Part shown: positions 1-11,072 of the stretch, one piece after another
How the letters are laid out: each line of letters starts with the position of its first letter
Position numbering within the stretch: position 1 is the first letter of the stretch
Assembly: GCA_021234155.1 (NCBI GenBank)
Contig: JAJEKV010000027.1
Span: 10,368,716-10,432,715, forward strand
Source of the DNA: Isoetes taiwanensis
Lineage: Eukaryota > Streptophyta > Lycopodiopsida > Isoetales > Isoetaceae
Length of the DNA: 64,000 nt
Reading direction: 5' to 3'
Translations under genes and position numbers: made by a program
Notes under the pieces: generated by a model
Databases searched by the model: none
The model's input: the letters and a program-made list of their open reading frames with translations, nothing else
What the model was told of the DNA's origin: nothing

Positions 1-2230
1 ATGATATCACCTTTACAAGTGCTACAAACTATTCTTGCATCCTCAGAATAGGGGAGAGTTGTTCACTCAAGCATCAAGAAATGTGGACATGGTTGTGATG
101 TTTAACTGGAAGTGCACTTATAGATATGTATGCTACATGCGAAAACGTTTATGGTGCTCACATAGTTTTTTGGGCAATGGACAAATCCAATGTGCAATAC
201 TCATAGAAATCATGTTGGTGATGTGCTAGGAATTATATGAAGCAGGTACGCAAATACCATTTACACAAAGAGTAGGAGTCATTTTCAATGAGCAAAATGA
301 ATTGTGGTTATATAAGCAAAGAGTTTCTTCTTGAAGATCATAATATGACACATGTAGACTTTTAGTTAGGAATTGCAGAGGATGTTAAAAACATGTGTAT
401 AAAAGTAGACGCGATATGGATTATTGAACCCATTAACATATATCGTGAGTGTTGATAAATTATAAGCATGAGAGACAATAACATCGTAGACCTTTCTTAA
501 TTGTTGACACAGCACCAATGGTCTAATTTTAGAAGTTTCTCAGTTCCAACGTATAATTTCTTTTGGCTCCATTATCAGCAAAAGGTTAAAAAAAAAATGA
601 GAAATAATTTGAAGGTATGTTTGTGTTTTCGCTTCCTCGATGATTGCCAGAACTTAAGTTTGATCTTGAGACATCAATGTTCCCCAATCTGCCAGATTAC
701 CCGGGTTCCTATATAGTAACTCAAAGCAAGATTTAAGAAGTGGTCATTGACTTGAGGCACTCTTCACTGTTGTTGCATCATCTTAAATTCCTATCTTGTA
801 GAGGCAGTAGGATGTCAATGATTAGTGTATTCATGTACTTATTGTAATTTAACGTGAGTTCATGGAGCTTAGAGAAGAAGTAAATGACCTTAGGGTTATT
901 CAAGTCTTAATATAGCAAAAGTAAAACCTTGTTCAGGGTTTGTATTGTTTATTTAGAAGTTTTTGCTGAAAACCTTACAAGCTACATGCTGCAGATAACT
1001 TTTTAATGAATGGCGTCGCATAAACAACTCTTCGAAGTTAAACATGCTTCACAACTTCCTATCATTAGGTTACTATTATTAAGCCACCTCTCATGAGGTT
1101 TCCCATGCAGAAGGATACTATGGTAGACGAGAATCAAACCGCTTCATCTCCCAGTAAAGTTCCAAAGCCAACTCTTATCACTGTGAAGCTGAAGAGAATA
1201 TTCATGCCAAAGGCTCTAGAACAGACTTCTTCATAAAGGTTAGTCCAAAGTACTGAATTCTTCTAATATCTGTAGAAATATTTTTGCAGACATCTTGGCT
1301 CTTTAAACCTGTGTATGTATCCTGATTTTGGGTGAAAAGATATGAAGAAGGAACTGGAGAGGACCAGGATGGAGATGAGCCAGATAGATCCTACTCAGAT
1401 GTTTACATAAGTATCTTATATGAATTGTAACACAACAATTTGTTAAATTTAATTAACAGTCCCAATATCGTGGAAGCTCACACATAGGTTAATTTGTTTT
1501 TGTCTATTTTGGCGATTGCTTTTTGAAAATTGTTAGTAACGCTCATTTTGAATCCCAGAGATGATATTATCAATTATCAAGAATTGAAGAGATGGATGAA
1601 AACACTATTCTTAATGTCTAATTAATAGATTTTTAAGGGAATTGTTATATGCTTGTTTTCAGAACTGCCTTCTCAATGAAATTGTCATCTAGATATTTAG
1701 TTTGCAAAATTAAGATGACCTTACTACCAATAAAGATGTGGAAGTAATGTGATCTTCATTAGGTTGCTTAGCTTGTGCATTGCAGCACAGCTTTGCATGC
1801 AAGATCTAAGGAAGATATTTGATGAAGCACATTTGCTGTTTCAAGCTGTTTAATCCGACAGAAATTTAATAGTAAAAAAATATAGAATAGAGCAGCTATA
1901 ATGGAGTAGATGCCAGGTACTCTTTTACGTTCACTTTTAACACTCACAAATTATTACATGGTGGACAAGTTTGCCAACACTTGGCCTAGACAGTTTTCCA
2001 AACATTACTATATACACTAGATTATTAGATCTATTTAAACCATGCATTTTTCTCTGCTATTTCAAATTTTTTTCTTCATTTTCATTTTTTTTCTCTTTTC
2101 TCTTCTAAGAAGCCAGAGTAGCAAAAAATGGTGTTAGTATTACGGTGCAAAATTGAATGTATAAAAGTTACACAAATTTAGTAGCATATGGGTTCGAAAA
2201 GATAGACCTTCTACATCTATTTTCTTGTGA
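1..2230. other. Non-coding region, no gene recognised
   Basis: AT-rich sequence with no open frame above 71 codons and no protein family that I recognise. The only exon-like piece is a 48-codon plus-strand frame from an ATG at 1,093 to a TAA at 1,234; it is basic and proline/serine-rich and is followed directly by AGGTTAGT, which could be a splice donor. A second short stretch near 1,330-1,410 reads as a charged peptide in one frame. Neither is enough to call a gene. Confidence 0.4.
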
Positions 2231-2234
2231 AATC

Positions 2235-2650
2235 TTTAGGTTAAGTTTGCTTTATGTATACATCTCATCTTATCTTAATGTTTTACCTTTGTTAGCTTAG
2301 CTTGATATTCTAAAACTCAAAGTAATCTCTACGTTTGACTACACTCATGATATCAATGTCAAAACCTTTATCTCATGGGTTTGGGAATATCATTATAGGT
2401 GTTTTAAATTCTGTCGGCTAGCATCAATCGGTTTGACTACGAATATTTTATTGTAAATTTTTTATGCAAAATATAAAGATCAAAGTTTTCTCTATGTGTA
2501 TATCTTATCTTATCCTACCTTATCTTTTCCTTAATGTTTTATCTTATCTAAGGTTAACTTGGTTAACTCAACGTAATATATACATTTGACCACACTAAAT
2601 GATATTGATTGGGCAAAATCTGTGTCTTATGGCATTGGAATATTATAATA
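2235..2650. repeat. Imperfect tandem duplication
   Basis: Two diverged copies of a segment lie side by side, about 2,235-2,400 and 2,490-2,650. Both hold an ATCTYATCTTATC motif, a TTAATGTTTTA motif, a YTACRTTTGACYACACT motif and a GATAT core in the same order. Divergence is high, so the duplication is old. No coding content is seen. Confidence 0.5.
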
Positions 2651-4350
2651 ATATTTGTCGTTTATAATTGAAAGTTGTTTTTCTTTTTATTTATGGCAAG
2701 TTTGCATCAACAATGTTGTTATGCTTTCTACATTCAAGAACTTATGGAAGTGGCATAGACTTTAAGTTCCATTAAAATGTCACATAGCTAAAGCGTTTCT
2801 CTTCATGAAAATGTTAAGAGAACGTTGTTTTCATGTGCTCAGCTTAAAACATGATAAATATAATATTATCACATGGTATATACAACGCTAACTACTTGTT
2901 GCTATGCATGCATGATTAAATGGAGTCGAACGCTAGAAACATATACCAAGGACCACAAATTTCCTTGAGCGAGATGCGCCTTGAACGACCTCGATCATTG
3001 AATCCATCCCAGATCGTATGTTGAGGCCTCTTGGCACCTATCATTTCGATTGTGGTCATTTACGACTAGGGCCGCCTATGATTTTAAAACAAGAAATACA
3101 GGTTCACCTAAGGTTTTGAAATATGAATACGATGACTCATATACAGGTTCGCCTAAGGTTTTAGAATATAAAATGTGGCGACTCGAACCTCTACCAACAT
3201 AATTCAATATCCTAATACGAATACTTTAGACAATGCAACCAGAGCATGAATGTGCTTTTTTTTTTATTGAATCTGTGTTGTTCCCTTTTTTTTATAGATA
3301 GATAGATAGATAGTATTATAAATAACCCATTCATTTGTTTTAAACGTATGGTCTATGGTCTTAAATCACCATATCACATCTCCCGTGGAAATCCCTGTTA
3401 TTGTGCTAGATATGGAGTAGCCATGCACTTGAGAAGATATAACGTATAATACCAATAACAACATCAACCAGTATTATATAAATTGATATGTTCTCGTCTC
3501 AAATGAAGTGTGTTCTATCGTAGCAACTGCTTACTCTCAAAGTTAGATCTAATATACAGCAATACTTCCTTTCCACACAGATGGTTACAAACATAAATCT
3601 TATGGAACTCTGCATAAATACACAACAAAATTGTACTCTTTCAGCTAGATACAATAAGTGACTAACGTTTCACAAAACATCCCACATTATAAACATACTC
3701 AGAGCATCGCAAATTATAAATGAAATAATACAATACATTAGTAAACCCATTTATAGCATCAAATATCATGGGGAAAAGACAAATGTTTATTGAAGGTAAA
3801 GCATTAATTTTTGGCAAGCATGGAGCAATTTATTGTTTGAAGCAAACTGACAATAAACTACTACCGCATTTCCACTTTGGAGTGCTCAAGTAATAGATAT
3901 CAGACCTTGCAATCAATCTAGTGGTTGTACACCACTTTAAGGACCATTGACCTAGCTATTTGCTATATCTCGGACGTTCGATCCTTACACTTTTGAAAGA
4001 CATATAAAGAAAAAAAAATAGAGACAGGAGTCAAAACACACAAGGACAATCAGATATGGCATTGGGGCAACCGTAGCGTGTTGGCACGTTGCTTTCTTAA
4101 TACTTGCACTAAGACAAATTCACATCAAAGGATCACTCGAAAGCACATAACTTATGTTGTCCTATCTCTTGGCATTATTGTAAGATCTTACTCTTGCTCC
4201 CGACTTTTATTACTTCCACTATATAATTAGTGCATCTTAGTATGTGATTGTAATCCCATGCATCCATCTGCTCAACAATTGTTTTTTGCTTATTTAATTT
4301 GACATGCACTTTAAAATGTACCCAATCTTTTAACTCTTTTGGAAGGTGTA
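2651..4350. other. Non-coding region with microsatellites
   Basis: No gene is recognised. A (GATA)n microsatellite lies at about 3,294-3,314. A short two-copy tandem repeat of roughly 43 bp (core ATACAGGTTCRCCTAAGG) covers about 3,096-3,180. The rest is AT-rich single-copy-looking sequence with frames under 65 codons. Confidence 0.45.
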
Positions 4351-4353
4351 ATT

Positions 4354-4391
4354 GGCGAGCTCGAAATTTCAGGCGAAATTTCGAGCTCGCC
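4354..4391. repeat. Perfect 17-bp palindrome with 4-nt loop
   Basis: The arm GGCGAGCTCGAAATTTC at 4,354-4,370 is followed by AGGC and then by its exact reverse complement at 4,375-4,391. Such a perfect 17-bp stem is very unlikely by chance in this AT-rich neighbourhood. It could be a terminal or subterminal piece of a transposon or a cruciform-forming site. The following 170 bp is unusually GC-rich and contains no recognised gene. Confidence 0.85.
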
Positions 4392-4648
4392 GAAATTCAC
4401 CGACGAAAAAAAATGGGACACTAAAATTTTGTCTTTTTTCTTACTTTTTCGGCAAATATTCGAAGGGAATGTTGGCGGCGCCGGTTAGAAGGGGACTGCA
4501 GGGGCCGACGGAGGCAGGGGGCAGCAGGGGACGTAGTCGATTTGAATCGACTGTGTTTTCTTCTTGAAAAAACCTAATGTTTGGCCCTGTAATTTCAGGG
4601 TCCCTTTTTTTTCGTACAGTTTATCAACAAGCCTATTACTGCTAAGGA

Positions 4649-5212
4649 TTTCCCTCACATTAGAGGAAAAATGAGATCACATTTTGTCCCATTAAGGGAT
4701 GCTTAAAATGCCATGTCAGCTTTTCAAACTGTCCAATAAGAGAAGAGCTCCAGTGTATCTCATTCCAGTATTATGTGGCAACCTGTAATTAATGCAACTG
4801 CAACTAACTTCTGTAGTATCTTTTTTTCATTATAACTTTTGATCCAGAACTCCGATTCAAAAACTTTTTGTAGCAATGGGTTCGTCTTCACAAGATCTAT
4901 CTAGTGATAACCCATTCATATATCTTTTATGATATAAATGTACAAGAAATAAGCAAAAAATCATATTTTCTTAAGGTTAATGCATATGACCATATTGAAA
5001 TACATCATAACCATATATCATTGGAAAGCTCTTTTCATTCCGCATCTAATGCAACAAACGCCGCAGCATTTTGATAAGTGGATCAAAAGTTATGCAGGAA
5101 AAACAATAGCAATGAAGTTGTTGGTGCTGCATTAATTGCAGTTAATAGAGGGTAGCCATTCCATTGGAGGATTCTTATAGGGATGAAATGAGATCTCAAA
5201 TTTCCTCTAATG
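4649..5212. mobile_element. Foldback / MITE-like element
   Basis: The left flank near 4,649-4,700 (CATTAGAGGAAAAATGAGAT core) matches the reverse complement of the right flank near 5,164-5,212 (CATTAGAGGAAATTTGAGAT). Further matches continue inward: an AATTAATGCA segment near 4,790 pairs with one near 5,130, and ATAACTTTTGATCCA near 4,832 pairs with its inverse near 5,085. The two halves therefore form one long imperfect inverted repeat. There is no coding capacity. This is typical of foldback or MITE elements; exact ends and target duplication are unresolved. Confidence 0.65.
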
Positions 5213-5715
5213 GAAACTCTTTGAACAGGTTTTTAGTCCTAAACACTAAGAGGTTTGTTGTGCTTTATGTTTGGTCTTTGTGCACAAAAAATCCAATCCA
5301 ATTCTAAAACAACACTATGTGCTAGGGAACCGCCTGGTTGGAGGGGTTTCCGGCGGGGAACAGCCGGTTTTCCACCAGAAACCCCGAGAACCAGGCGGCT
5401 CCCTCACGTAAGCCACCGGCAGTCAAAAAATTTGGCAACAAAAAAAAAGATATTTTTTTCTCTCTTTTACTTTCCTCCTTTCCGACCTCAACTATGGCGA
5501 GCTTCCAGAGTTTTGGCGACGGTGATATTTGGCGTCGTCAAGGCGCTTCCTTTTAAGTCGTGTTTTCTGAGCTCTTGGAGGTCGGAGCTCCAGTTTGAGC
5601 AAGTTTTTGTTAGATTTGGGGGAGTTTTGGAGCTTCTGTGGTAAATTTTTTGTTTACTTCTATTTTTCTTCTGTTCTCAAAGTTTCAAGAAGCTGCTTTT
5701 AATAGCTTTGATTTT
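5213..5715. other. Non-coding region containing a GC-rich hairpin
   Basis: A plus-strand frame of 129 codons (5,255-5,644) crosses the GC-rich hairpin at 5,324-5,404 but matches no family and has no domain. I see no gene here. Confidence 0.35.
5324..5404. repeat. GC-rich hairpin
   Basis: AGGGAACCGCCTGGTT near 5,324 pairs with AACCAGGCGGCTCCCT near 5,389 with one mismatch, and the next block GGGGTTTC (5,343-5,350) pairs with GAAACCCC (5,378-5,385). Together the arms give a stem of about 24 paired bases with a small bulge and a 27-nt loop that itself holds CCGGC/GCCGG. A small-RNA precursor or a transposon terminal hairpin are both possible. Confidence 0.75.
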
Positions 5716-5808
5716 CTATAGGTTTACGATGGTGTGTCTGCAAAAATGGTGCAATCCTGCAAAATCTTGTTCTGTATGCCCATTTTTCGCCAAGAATCTT
5801 ATGGATCT

Positions 5809-5970
5809 TCCGGCTGCGCTGGTTGCGAACTGCAGAGCTGTTAGCAGGGCCGGATATGGAAAATGGAGGAGCCTGTATTTATTTATTATAGATAGCAGAC
5901 CTGAGGATATCGCATAGCCCATTAAGAAGGGCGCCGCTGTCCACTTCCAGCCTCCTTGTTGCTGCTCCAT
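5809..5970 (-). pseudogene. Nucleotide-sugar transporter first-exon fragment (GONST3-like)
   Basis: From an ATG at 5,970 the frame gives 54 residues containing GYAISSGLLSIINKY, HFPYPALLTALQFATSAAG, the hallmark first transmembrane region of plant GDP-mannose/GDP-fucose type nucleotide-sugar transporters (drug/metabolite transporter fold, Golgi). Known members run about 330-370 residues, and here everything after the TSAAG motif is missing. The frame then runs into unrelated sequence and stops near 5,716. No further transporter exon was found in the window. It is best read as a captured or decayed exon, not a working gene. Confidence 0.6.
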
Positions 5971-6289
5971 CTTCGTGGCCGATTGATTGGGTATTTTGAT
6001 TCATCTGGAATTTTTTGTTGGTGTTTGTTGGAGGTCTCAATGAATTTATTTCGTCAGCTGCTCCTTGCTGCCTTCTTGTCAGATCTTTACCTCTTGCAGT
6101 TGAGGTGATGGACGCCCTTTGTCCTGTTTCAATTTTTCGTGCAAAATCTTGTTCTATATACCCATTTTTTAATCTCGTGGATTTTTCGCCAAGAACCTTG
6201 TTGATGGTGGCAGAAGAGTGGCAGACCAACGCCAAGAGCAGCAAAGAAAGCAAGGTCTGCTCTGTGTGGATGCCCAAAGGAAGCAGATG

Positions 6290-7182
6290 ATCTTACAAAA
6301 GACCACAGTAGCCAGCCGTGTATTTTGATCATTGATCGTGATCTTTGATTTGAAATAGTGAAATATCTGTAACACTGAAATTTAATATAATTGAGCAAGT
6401 GTATTTTAATGCTGTTGTGAACTTGATGGCGGCGTTGGAAGCGGCGCCGCCTAGATAACCCAAGGCAAAAATTACCCATTTTAAACAAATAGCAAAAAAT
6501 CTAGGAATTTTTTTTACTACCGGTGGTTTACGGATAATCTTTATTCACATTATTCATTTCTAAAACAAGAATGGATAGTGTTTGAGTCACATTATTTGTG
6601 AATGCAATGTTGCAATGGGTAGATCTTTCACCAAAAGTAGAATGTTCACCAAACGTAGAATGTTCCTCTTTTAAATTGCATATGAATGCAATCATAGTGT
6701 AGATCTTTTACGAAAGAAAGTAGTAGGGGTGGCCACATGATCATTTGTCTGTCTTCAATGGCAGATTTTGATGCAAAAACGGAAGTGGAGGCCTCCATCT
6801 TGAAGTCGGAGACCAGTTTTCAATCTTCCACTCTGGCAGGGGGAGCATCCATAAAAATTAGTTCAATCTGCTGGTTCCCCTCTCTTCTGAAGCTCTTCCC
6901 CCTTTATTCTGCTGCTCTTCACCTCTCTGGTATCCGTTCTCGTATCAAATTGAGATAGGAGGTGGAGGCAGCAAAAATTGCTTGTGGCCACCCCTAATGT
7001 TCCTTCCTCTTATAGCGGGCACGAATGGACGGCCCCTTTTTTTCCGTCGGAGTTTCTATCAATAGCTGACGTGGTGGTGCCCTCGACAAAGACCCTGCCG
7101 GAAACATGCAAGAAAGAGGGAAAGGGGGCAAATCTCAAGCCCCCTTTTCTTCCATTGAAGAATTTCTGTCGACTCTGACCCA
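6290..7182. other. Non-coding flank of the DNA transposon
   Basis: No recognised gene. Several short frames occur on both strands without domain features. This is the left flank of the pogo-like element, ending in the TA target duplication at 7,183-7,184. Confidence 0.4.
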
Positions 7183-7184
7183 TA

Positions 7185-7197
7185 GGGTATGGTTGCC
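7185..7197 (+). repeat. Left terminal inverted repeat of pogo-like element
   Basis: GGGTATGGTTGCC, preceded by TA; exact inverse of 10,535-10,547. Confidence 0.9.
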
Positions 7198-7586
7198 ATG
7201 TTCCATGCGCATAAGAGGCGCGCGCCCATTAAAATGCCAAAAAATGGTCCAATTGCATCAATCTAGGTGTCATTGGATACCTAATCAGATATGCCATAAG
7301 CCTATAACCATCATTCATTTAAATTGGATTTATGTCTGTTCCAAAAGCACGTCACTTTTGCATACCCTTTTCTCAATATAGTGTTGTGTTGTGTGACATG
7401 TTGTTTTGCATTGTTGCAAATTTTTGCATTGTAGTAGTGGGTGGTTTAACATTTTCTTGTTTTAGTGAGAAGAATGTGGTGTTTGATTAGCATTTGCAAT
7501 ATCAGATCCACATGCCAAAGATAGCTACAAACTACATACCTGTTCTGATGTGTTCGTGTTCGAAGGCAGTTCTGGTGTTGCCTCAT

Positions 7587-10055
7587 TTACCTGCAATACC
7601 AAAAGTATTTTAAGAATATTGAGCACAACATTACAGCAAAGTTCCTACTGCATACCTGTGCAGACCTCCATGCTCTAAAGAAGCCATCGTCCATGCCCCT
7701 TGCTATAGCAAGAGCTTCGGCATCAACTCCAATCTCAGCCATCTCTCGAATATGTCTGGCCTTGTCAATTGCCCTGACTTCATCATTTTCTGGTCCTGTG
7801 TTTGATGCTGCATAGTTTATCCAGCCTTGTGTATCCATCCTCAAAGAATTAGCTAAAAGATTGAATGTTCTTTGTTTGGTGGCAAGGTCCCATCTCTTCA
7901 AAGGTGAACGGATGTTGCTGACTTTGTTAGGTGCAGGCCTGACCAAGGGGATGCAGCCCTCTATGCTAATTGATTGAGGATGCACCCCATTTCCCTCACA
8001 TAAGTGCGTGTCTTCAAGACAGCAACCTATGTCCAGGGTTTGTGTTCGAGGAGCTACTATGTGTTCAAGACCTGCCTGCTCTCCAGGTACTTGGATAACC
8101 CCCACCTCGTCATTCTGGCTGCTGGGCACACAAGTCTCCCAATTGTCATCCTCCCTAATGAACTGCCTTGCCCTGCCTTGTCTTTCTCTCATCTTTTTCA
8201 TTGCAGCCAACCTCCTGGCCTTTGCTGCCTCATTCAATGGTCTTTGGCAGCCAAAGATGGCTTTCACCTTGGATTGGCCTGCTGGATACATAAATGCCCT
8301 CAGCCTTCTGGTGCTCTCCTCATACATGCTTCCTACTTTCCCTCTCTATCCTGTTTGCAGCAGCCCGCCTAGTTGCTTCTTCCTTTTCAGCCCACTTTCT
8401 TAAGGGCAGCTTGCTGGACCTTAAGTCTCTCAGCCTCCTCTCTTCTTGCCTTTTCTGCTGCAAGTGCTTGGCAGAATTCATTGCTGCTAATGTGTACTCT
8501 TCCATGAAGATTAGGTGCAATCTCCCTCCTCCTCCTTATTACATCTTGGGTGCCCTGACTTGGTGCAACCTGGGATGCTTGCTGGCCTGGAGCTTGATCT
8601 GCTGCTGCCCTATGGAGTAAGACTTGCTGCATTGTTCCCAAGCTATTTGCTGCATGGTCACATGTGGCTTGCACATGTTCCTCCCATTGCAAGTCAACTT
8701 CTTGCATGTTGAAACCCTCTATGTTCAATCCTTGGTCACATGGTTGTGCCACTGGTTCAACCCTATCAACTTCATCCATGTGTGCACTCTCATTTGCTGC
8801 AGGTTGCACAATGGGGATAGCCAATCCATCATCAATTACTGGTGGTTGATCAAGAAGTGGTGCTGGCACATAAACTTCCTCTCGAGCAAGACTACTGCCT
8901 TCCTTTCCAGGCACTACCCTTGTTGGATTGAACGGTCATATCCCTGTAGCCATGAAACCAGCCTTAATTTTGCTACCGTTAACCCTGCAGCCATGGACAT
9001 GGATATCAATTTAGCTATGTCCTCCCTCTTAGGTTCAGATCTGCCTTTTCTTACCATGTATTCAGCCCTCAATCTTTTGAAAGCTGCCTTGAAAGGCGCA
9101 AAGCATGAGACATCTAGTGGCTGCAGCCTATGTGATGTGTGTGCAGGTCATAGTGCAAAATGTATTCCCATATCTTTGGCTGCCAGTATGACATCCAGTT
9201 CATGGCTTCCATGCCCATCAAGATCAGATGTGGTCGTTCAGGTGATACTCCTCCAGGCACTCTACATTGGAAGTGAGACAACCAAGACTTAAAGAGTTCA
9301 GTTGTCATCCAAGCTGACTGCTGGACAGCCTGAATTGCCCCCTCTTCACACCTGGCTATGTTGTCCTGCCTCATCCTATTTCGCTTGAAAATGTACTTAC
9401 TGGGTATTTTAAACCCTTCTTCATTTACACACACTAAGATTGTAATCCATTCCCTAGTATTCATGACCAGCTCACTAACCCTATTCTCACCTTTCCTTGC
9501 AATTATCTTTAGTCCCTTTACTTTCCCAGCTTGGATCCCTGTCTCATCTGCATTCCAGATCCTTGAAGAAAGGAAGTTATACTCATCATATATTTCTTTA
9601 AGGCCTGAGTAGAACCTATCCAAGTTTTCTTGATTCATAGCCCGGGCACGTGAGACATCTAGAGTCTCTGCACTCCTAAGGGAGATCTCAGGATGGCGCT
9701 GTTTGAATAGTTTCCACCACTTTCCACCTGGAACGCCTTCGAAGGCTGGATTGTTCTCCTTGGCCAGTTCTGCAGCACGCTCCTTGACCGAGGACAGGGT
9801 CACGCCCATCCCCTGTTCTGCCCTCCCTATGGCCCAATCCACAAGTTCCTTTTCTTGGGATGGTGTTAGAATCTGTGGATGTCTATCTGTCTTGTGGGAA
9901 ATTCGGCCATACAACCAGTCTCTGATGGATGATTCTGGGATACCAGATCGTCTAGAGGCTTCTCTAATTGAAATACCATGTTCACTCACCTCATCAAGAG
10001 CGTCTAGCATCTGCTCTTCCGTCCATTGGCCTCTTTTCGTTGGCTTCCTCATCAT
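7587..10055 (-). pseudogene. Pogo-type DDE transposase with long C-terminal extension, disrupted
   Basis: From the ATG at 10,055, residues 10-50 form a Psq-type helix-turn-helix (REASRRSGIPESSIRDW), residues 60-130 a CENP-B-like DNA-binding region (GGKWWKLFKQRHPEISLR), and WNADETG near residue 170 holds the first catalytic Asp. The second Asp (LDGHGSH) is present only after a one-base frameshift at about 9,225. The third lies in RLQPLDVSCFAPFK near 9,080-9,125, preceded by a TGA about 20 bases upstream in the same frame. Further breaks occur near 8,930-8,970, 8,390 and 8,320. The frames at 8,914-8,320 and 8,327-7,587 add an unusually long, charged, coiled-coil-like C-terminal region. An open frame (10,280-10,068) lies upstream in the same phase and is separated only by TAG at 10,065. 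The transposase is non-functional as it stands. Confidence 0.85.
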
Positions 10056-10067
10056 TGTAGAACCCTA

Positions 10068-10280
10068 TCCGCTAGTCTGAGGAGGCTTCTTCTTTGATTT
10101 AGGCGCAGAAACTCGCTTGCTGGACGTTACTGTCGCTCTGCTGCTGCCTAGCGCTGTAGCATCGATCCTTGGTCGAGCTCTAGTGGTCACCATTGGTCTC
10201 CCCTTCGGCGACAGCAGGGGTTCAATTGAGTAACAAGCCGGAACTGCGGGGTTACTAGCGAATTTCTTGTTCCTCCACAA
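10068..10280 (-). pseudogene. Possible N-terminal extension of the transposase
   Basis: A 71-codon frame, rich in Arg/Lys/Ser/Pro, is in phase with the transposase start at 10,055 and is separated from it by a single TAG codon and three further codons. A methionine inside it (MVTTRARPR) could be the true ancestral start, with the TAG being a later nonsense mutation. The alternative is that the ATG at 10,055 is the natural start and this is a shadow frame. Confidence 0.35.
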
Positions 10281-10534
10281 TCACACTGATTGCCCATCTC
10301 ATCTGCATGCATTAAGGCTAGAATTTGCGCGTGAATTCCAGCCCCAGCATTGAATCATGCCTCGGAATGGGCATGTTCGGGGGTTCCCAAGTGCGCGATG
10401 CCTGGCTGTATGGCACGGGATCCATGGCTTCTCGGCCCACGAAGTCGCGACACCTGGTGCGCATTCAAGGGGGACTATGGGATGGCACAGAGGTGGCGTT
10501 TGGTACCACAGGGTACGGTAGGTCCGCGGTGGCG

Positions 10535-10547
10535 GGCAACCATACCC
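10535..10547 (-). repeat. Right terminal inverted repeat of pogo-like element
   Basis: GGCAACCATACCC, followed by TA; exact inverse of 7,185-7,197. Confidence 0.9.
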
Positions 10548-10554
10548 TAAAATA

Positions 10555-10936
10555 TCCCATAAAAAAAAATATCAATGGTCCCATTGCCATAGAATATTGA
10601 GTCAGAAGTCGAAATATCACAAATAGTGACTCAGGCAGCTAAAATTTTAGGAGGTGAAGAGGATTTCAGAAAATACCCAACCAGATGAGTATGTTAACAG
10701 AGAAGATCAGACTGTAGTCGTCCTTGTATAATCCAAAATATACAAACAAAAATAAAAAACAGAAAATATCCCATAAAAAAAAAAAAGAGAATGCAACATC
10801 AATGATCCCATCGTCATAGAATATTGTGTCAGAAACAAAACTAAAATTTGTCGAAATATCACCAATGGTGTAGGAACTCAGGCAGCTAACCTTTTAAGAG
10901 GTGAAGAGGATTTTAGAAAATGCCCAACCAGATGAG
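10555..10936. repeat. Duplicated 3' flank of the pyrophosphatase gene
   Basis: Segment 10,552-10,690 and segment 10,765-10,936 are diverged direct copies. Shared blocks in order are a CCCATAAAAAAAA tract, CATAGAATATTG, GTCGAAATATCAC, ACTCAGGCAGCTAA, GGTGAAGAGGATTT and CCCAACCAGATGAG. The copy nearest the gene contains the likely end of the pyrophosphatase transcript. Confidence 0.7.
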
Positions 10937-10946
10937 CCAACATCCA

Positions 10947-10952
10947 TTTATT
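10947..10952 (-). terminator. Candidate polyadenylation signal of the pyrophosphatase gene
   Basis: AATAAA on the minus strand about 120 bases beyond the stop codon at 11,073. Plant signals are loose, so this is only positional support. Confidence 0.4.
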
Positions 10953-11072
10953 AGCTGGGGAACAAAAGGCTTCTTGGAGGCTAATCCCCATTATACCAAA
11001 ATAAATACATATGACTCATATTTCATACAAGTAAACAAAGATTGCTACAAAAAGGGATTTCCACAAATCCAG

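Larger units (their letters stand above)
7185..10547 (-). mobile_element. Complete pogo-like (Tc1/mariner superfamily) DNA transposon
   Basis: The element starts with GGGTATGGTTGCC at 7,185-7,197 and ends with the exact reverse complement GGCAACCATACCC at 10,535-10,547. Both ends are flanked by TA (7,183-7,184 and 10,548-10,549), the target duplication of the Tc1/mariner superfamily. Inside, on the minus strand, lies a pogo-type transposase gene broken by frameshifts and stops. The element sits in the 3' flank of the H+-pyrophosphatase gene, in the same orientation. It cannot move by itself because its transposase is broken, but the termini are intact and could be recognised by a related transposase. 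Confidence 0.9.

Noticed and set aside
5879-6277. 132-codon minus frame with a signal-peptide-like start (TLLSLLLLALVCHSSA)
   Set aside because: No mature-peptide motif, overlaps the transporter fragment in another frame and contains the duplicated flank sequence; not supported as a secreted peptide gene.
8004-9292. Several plus-strand frames of 108-222 codons
   Set aside because: Antisense shadows of the transposase and its C-terminal extension.
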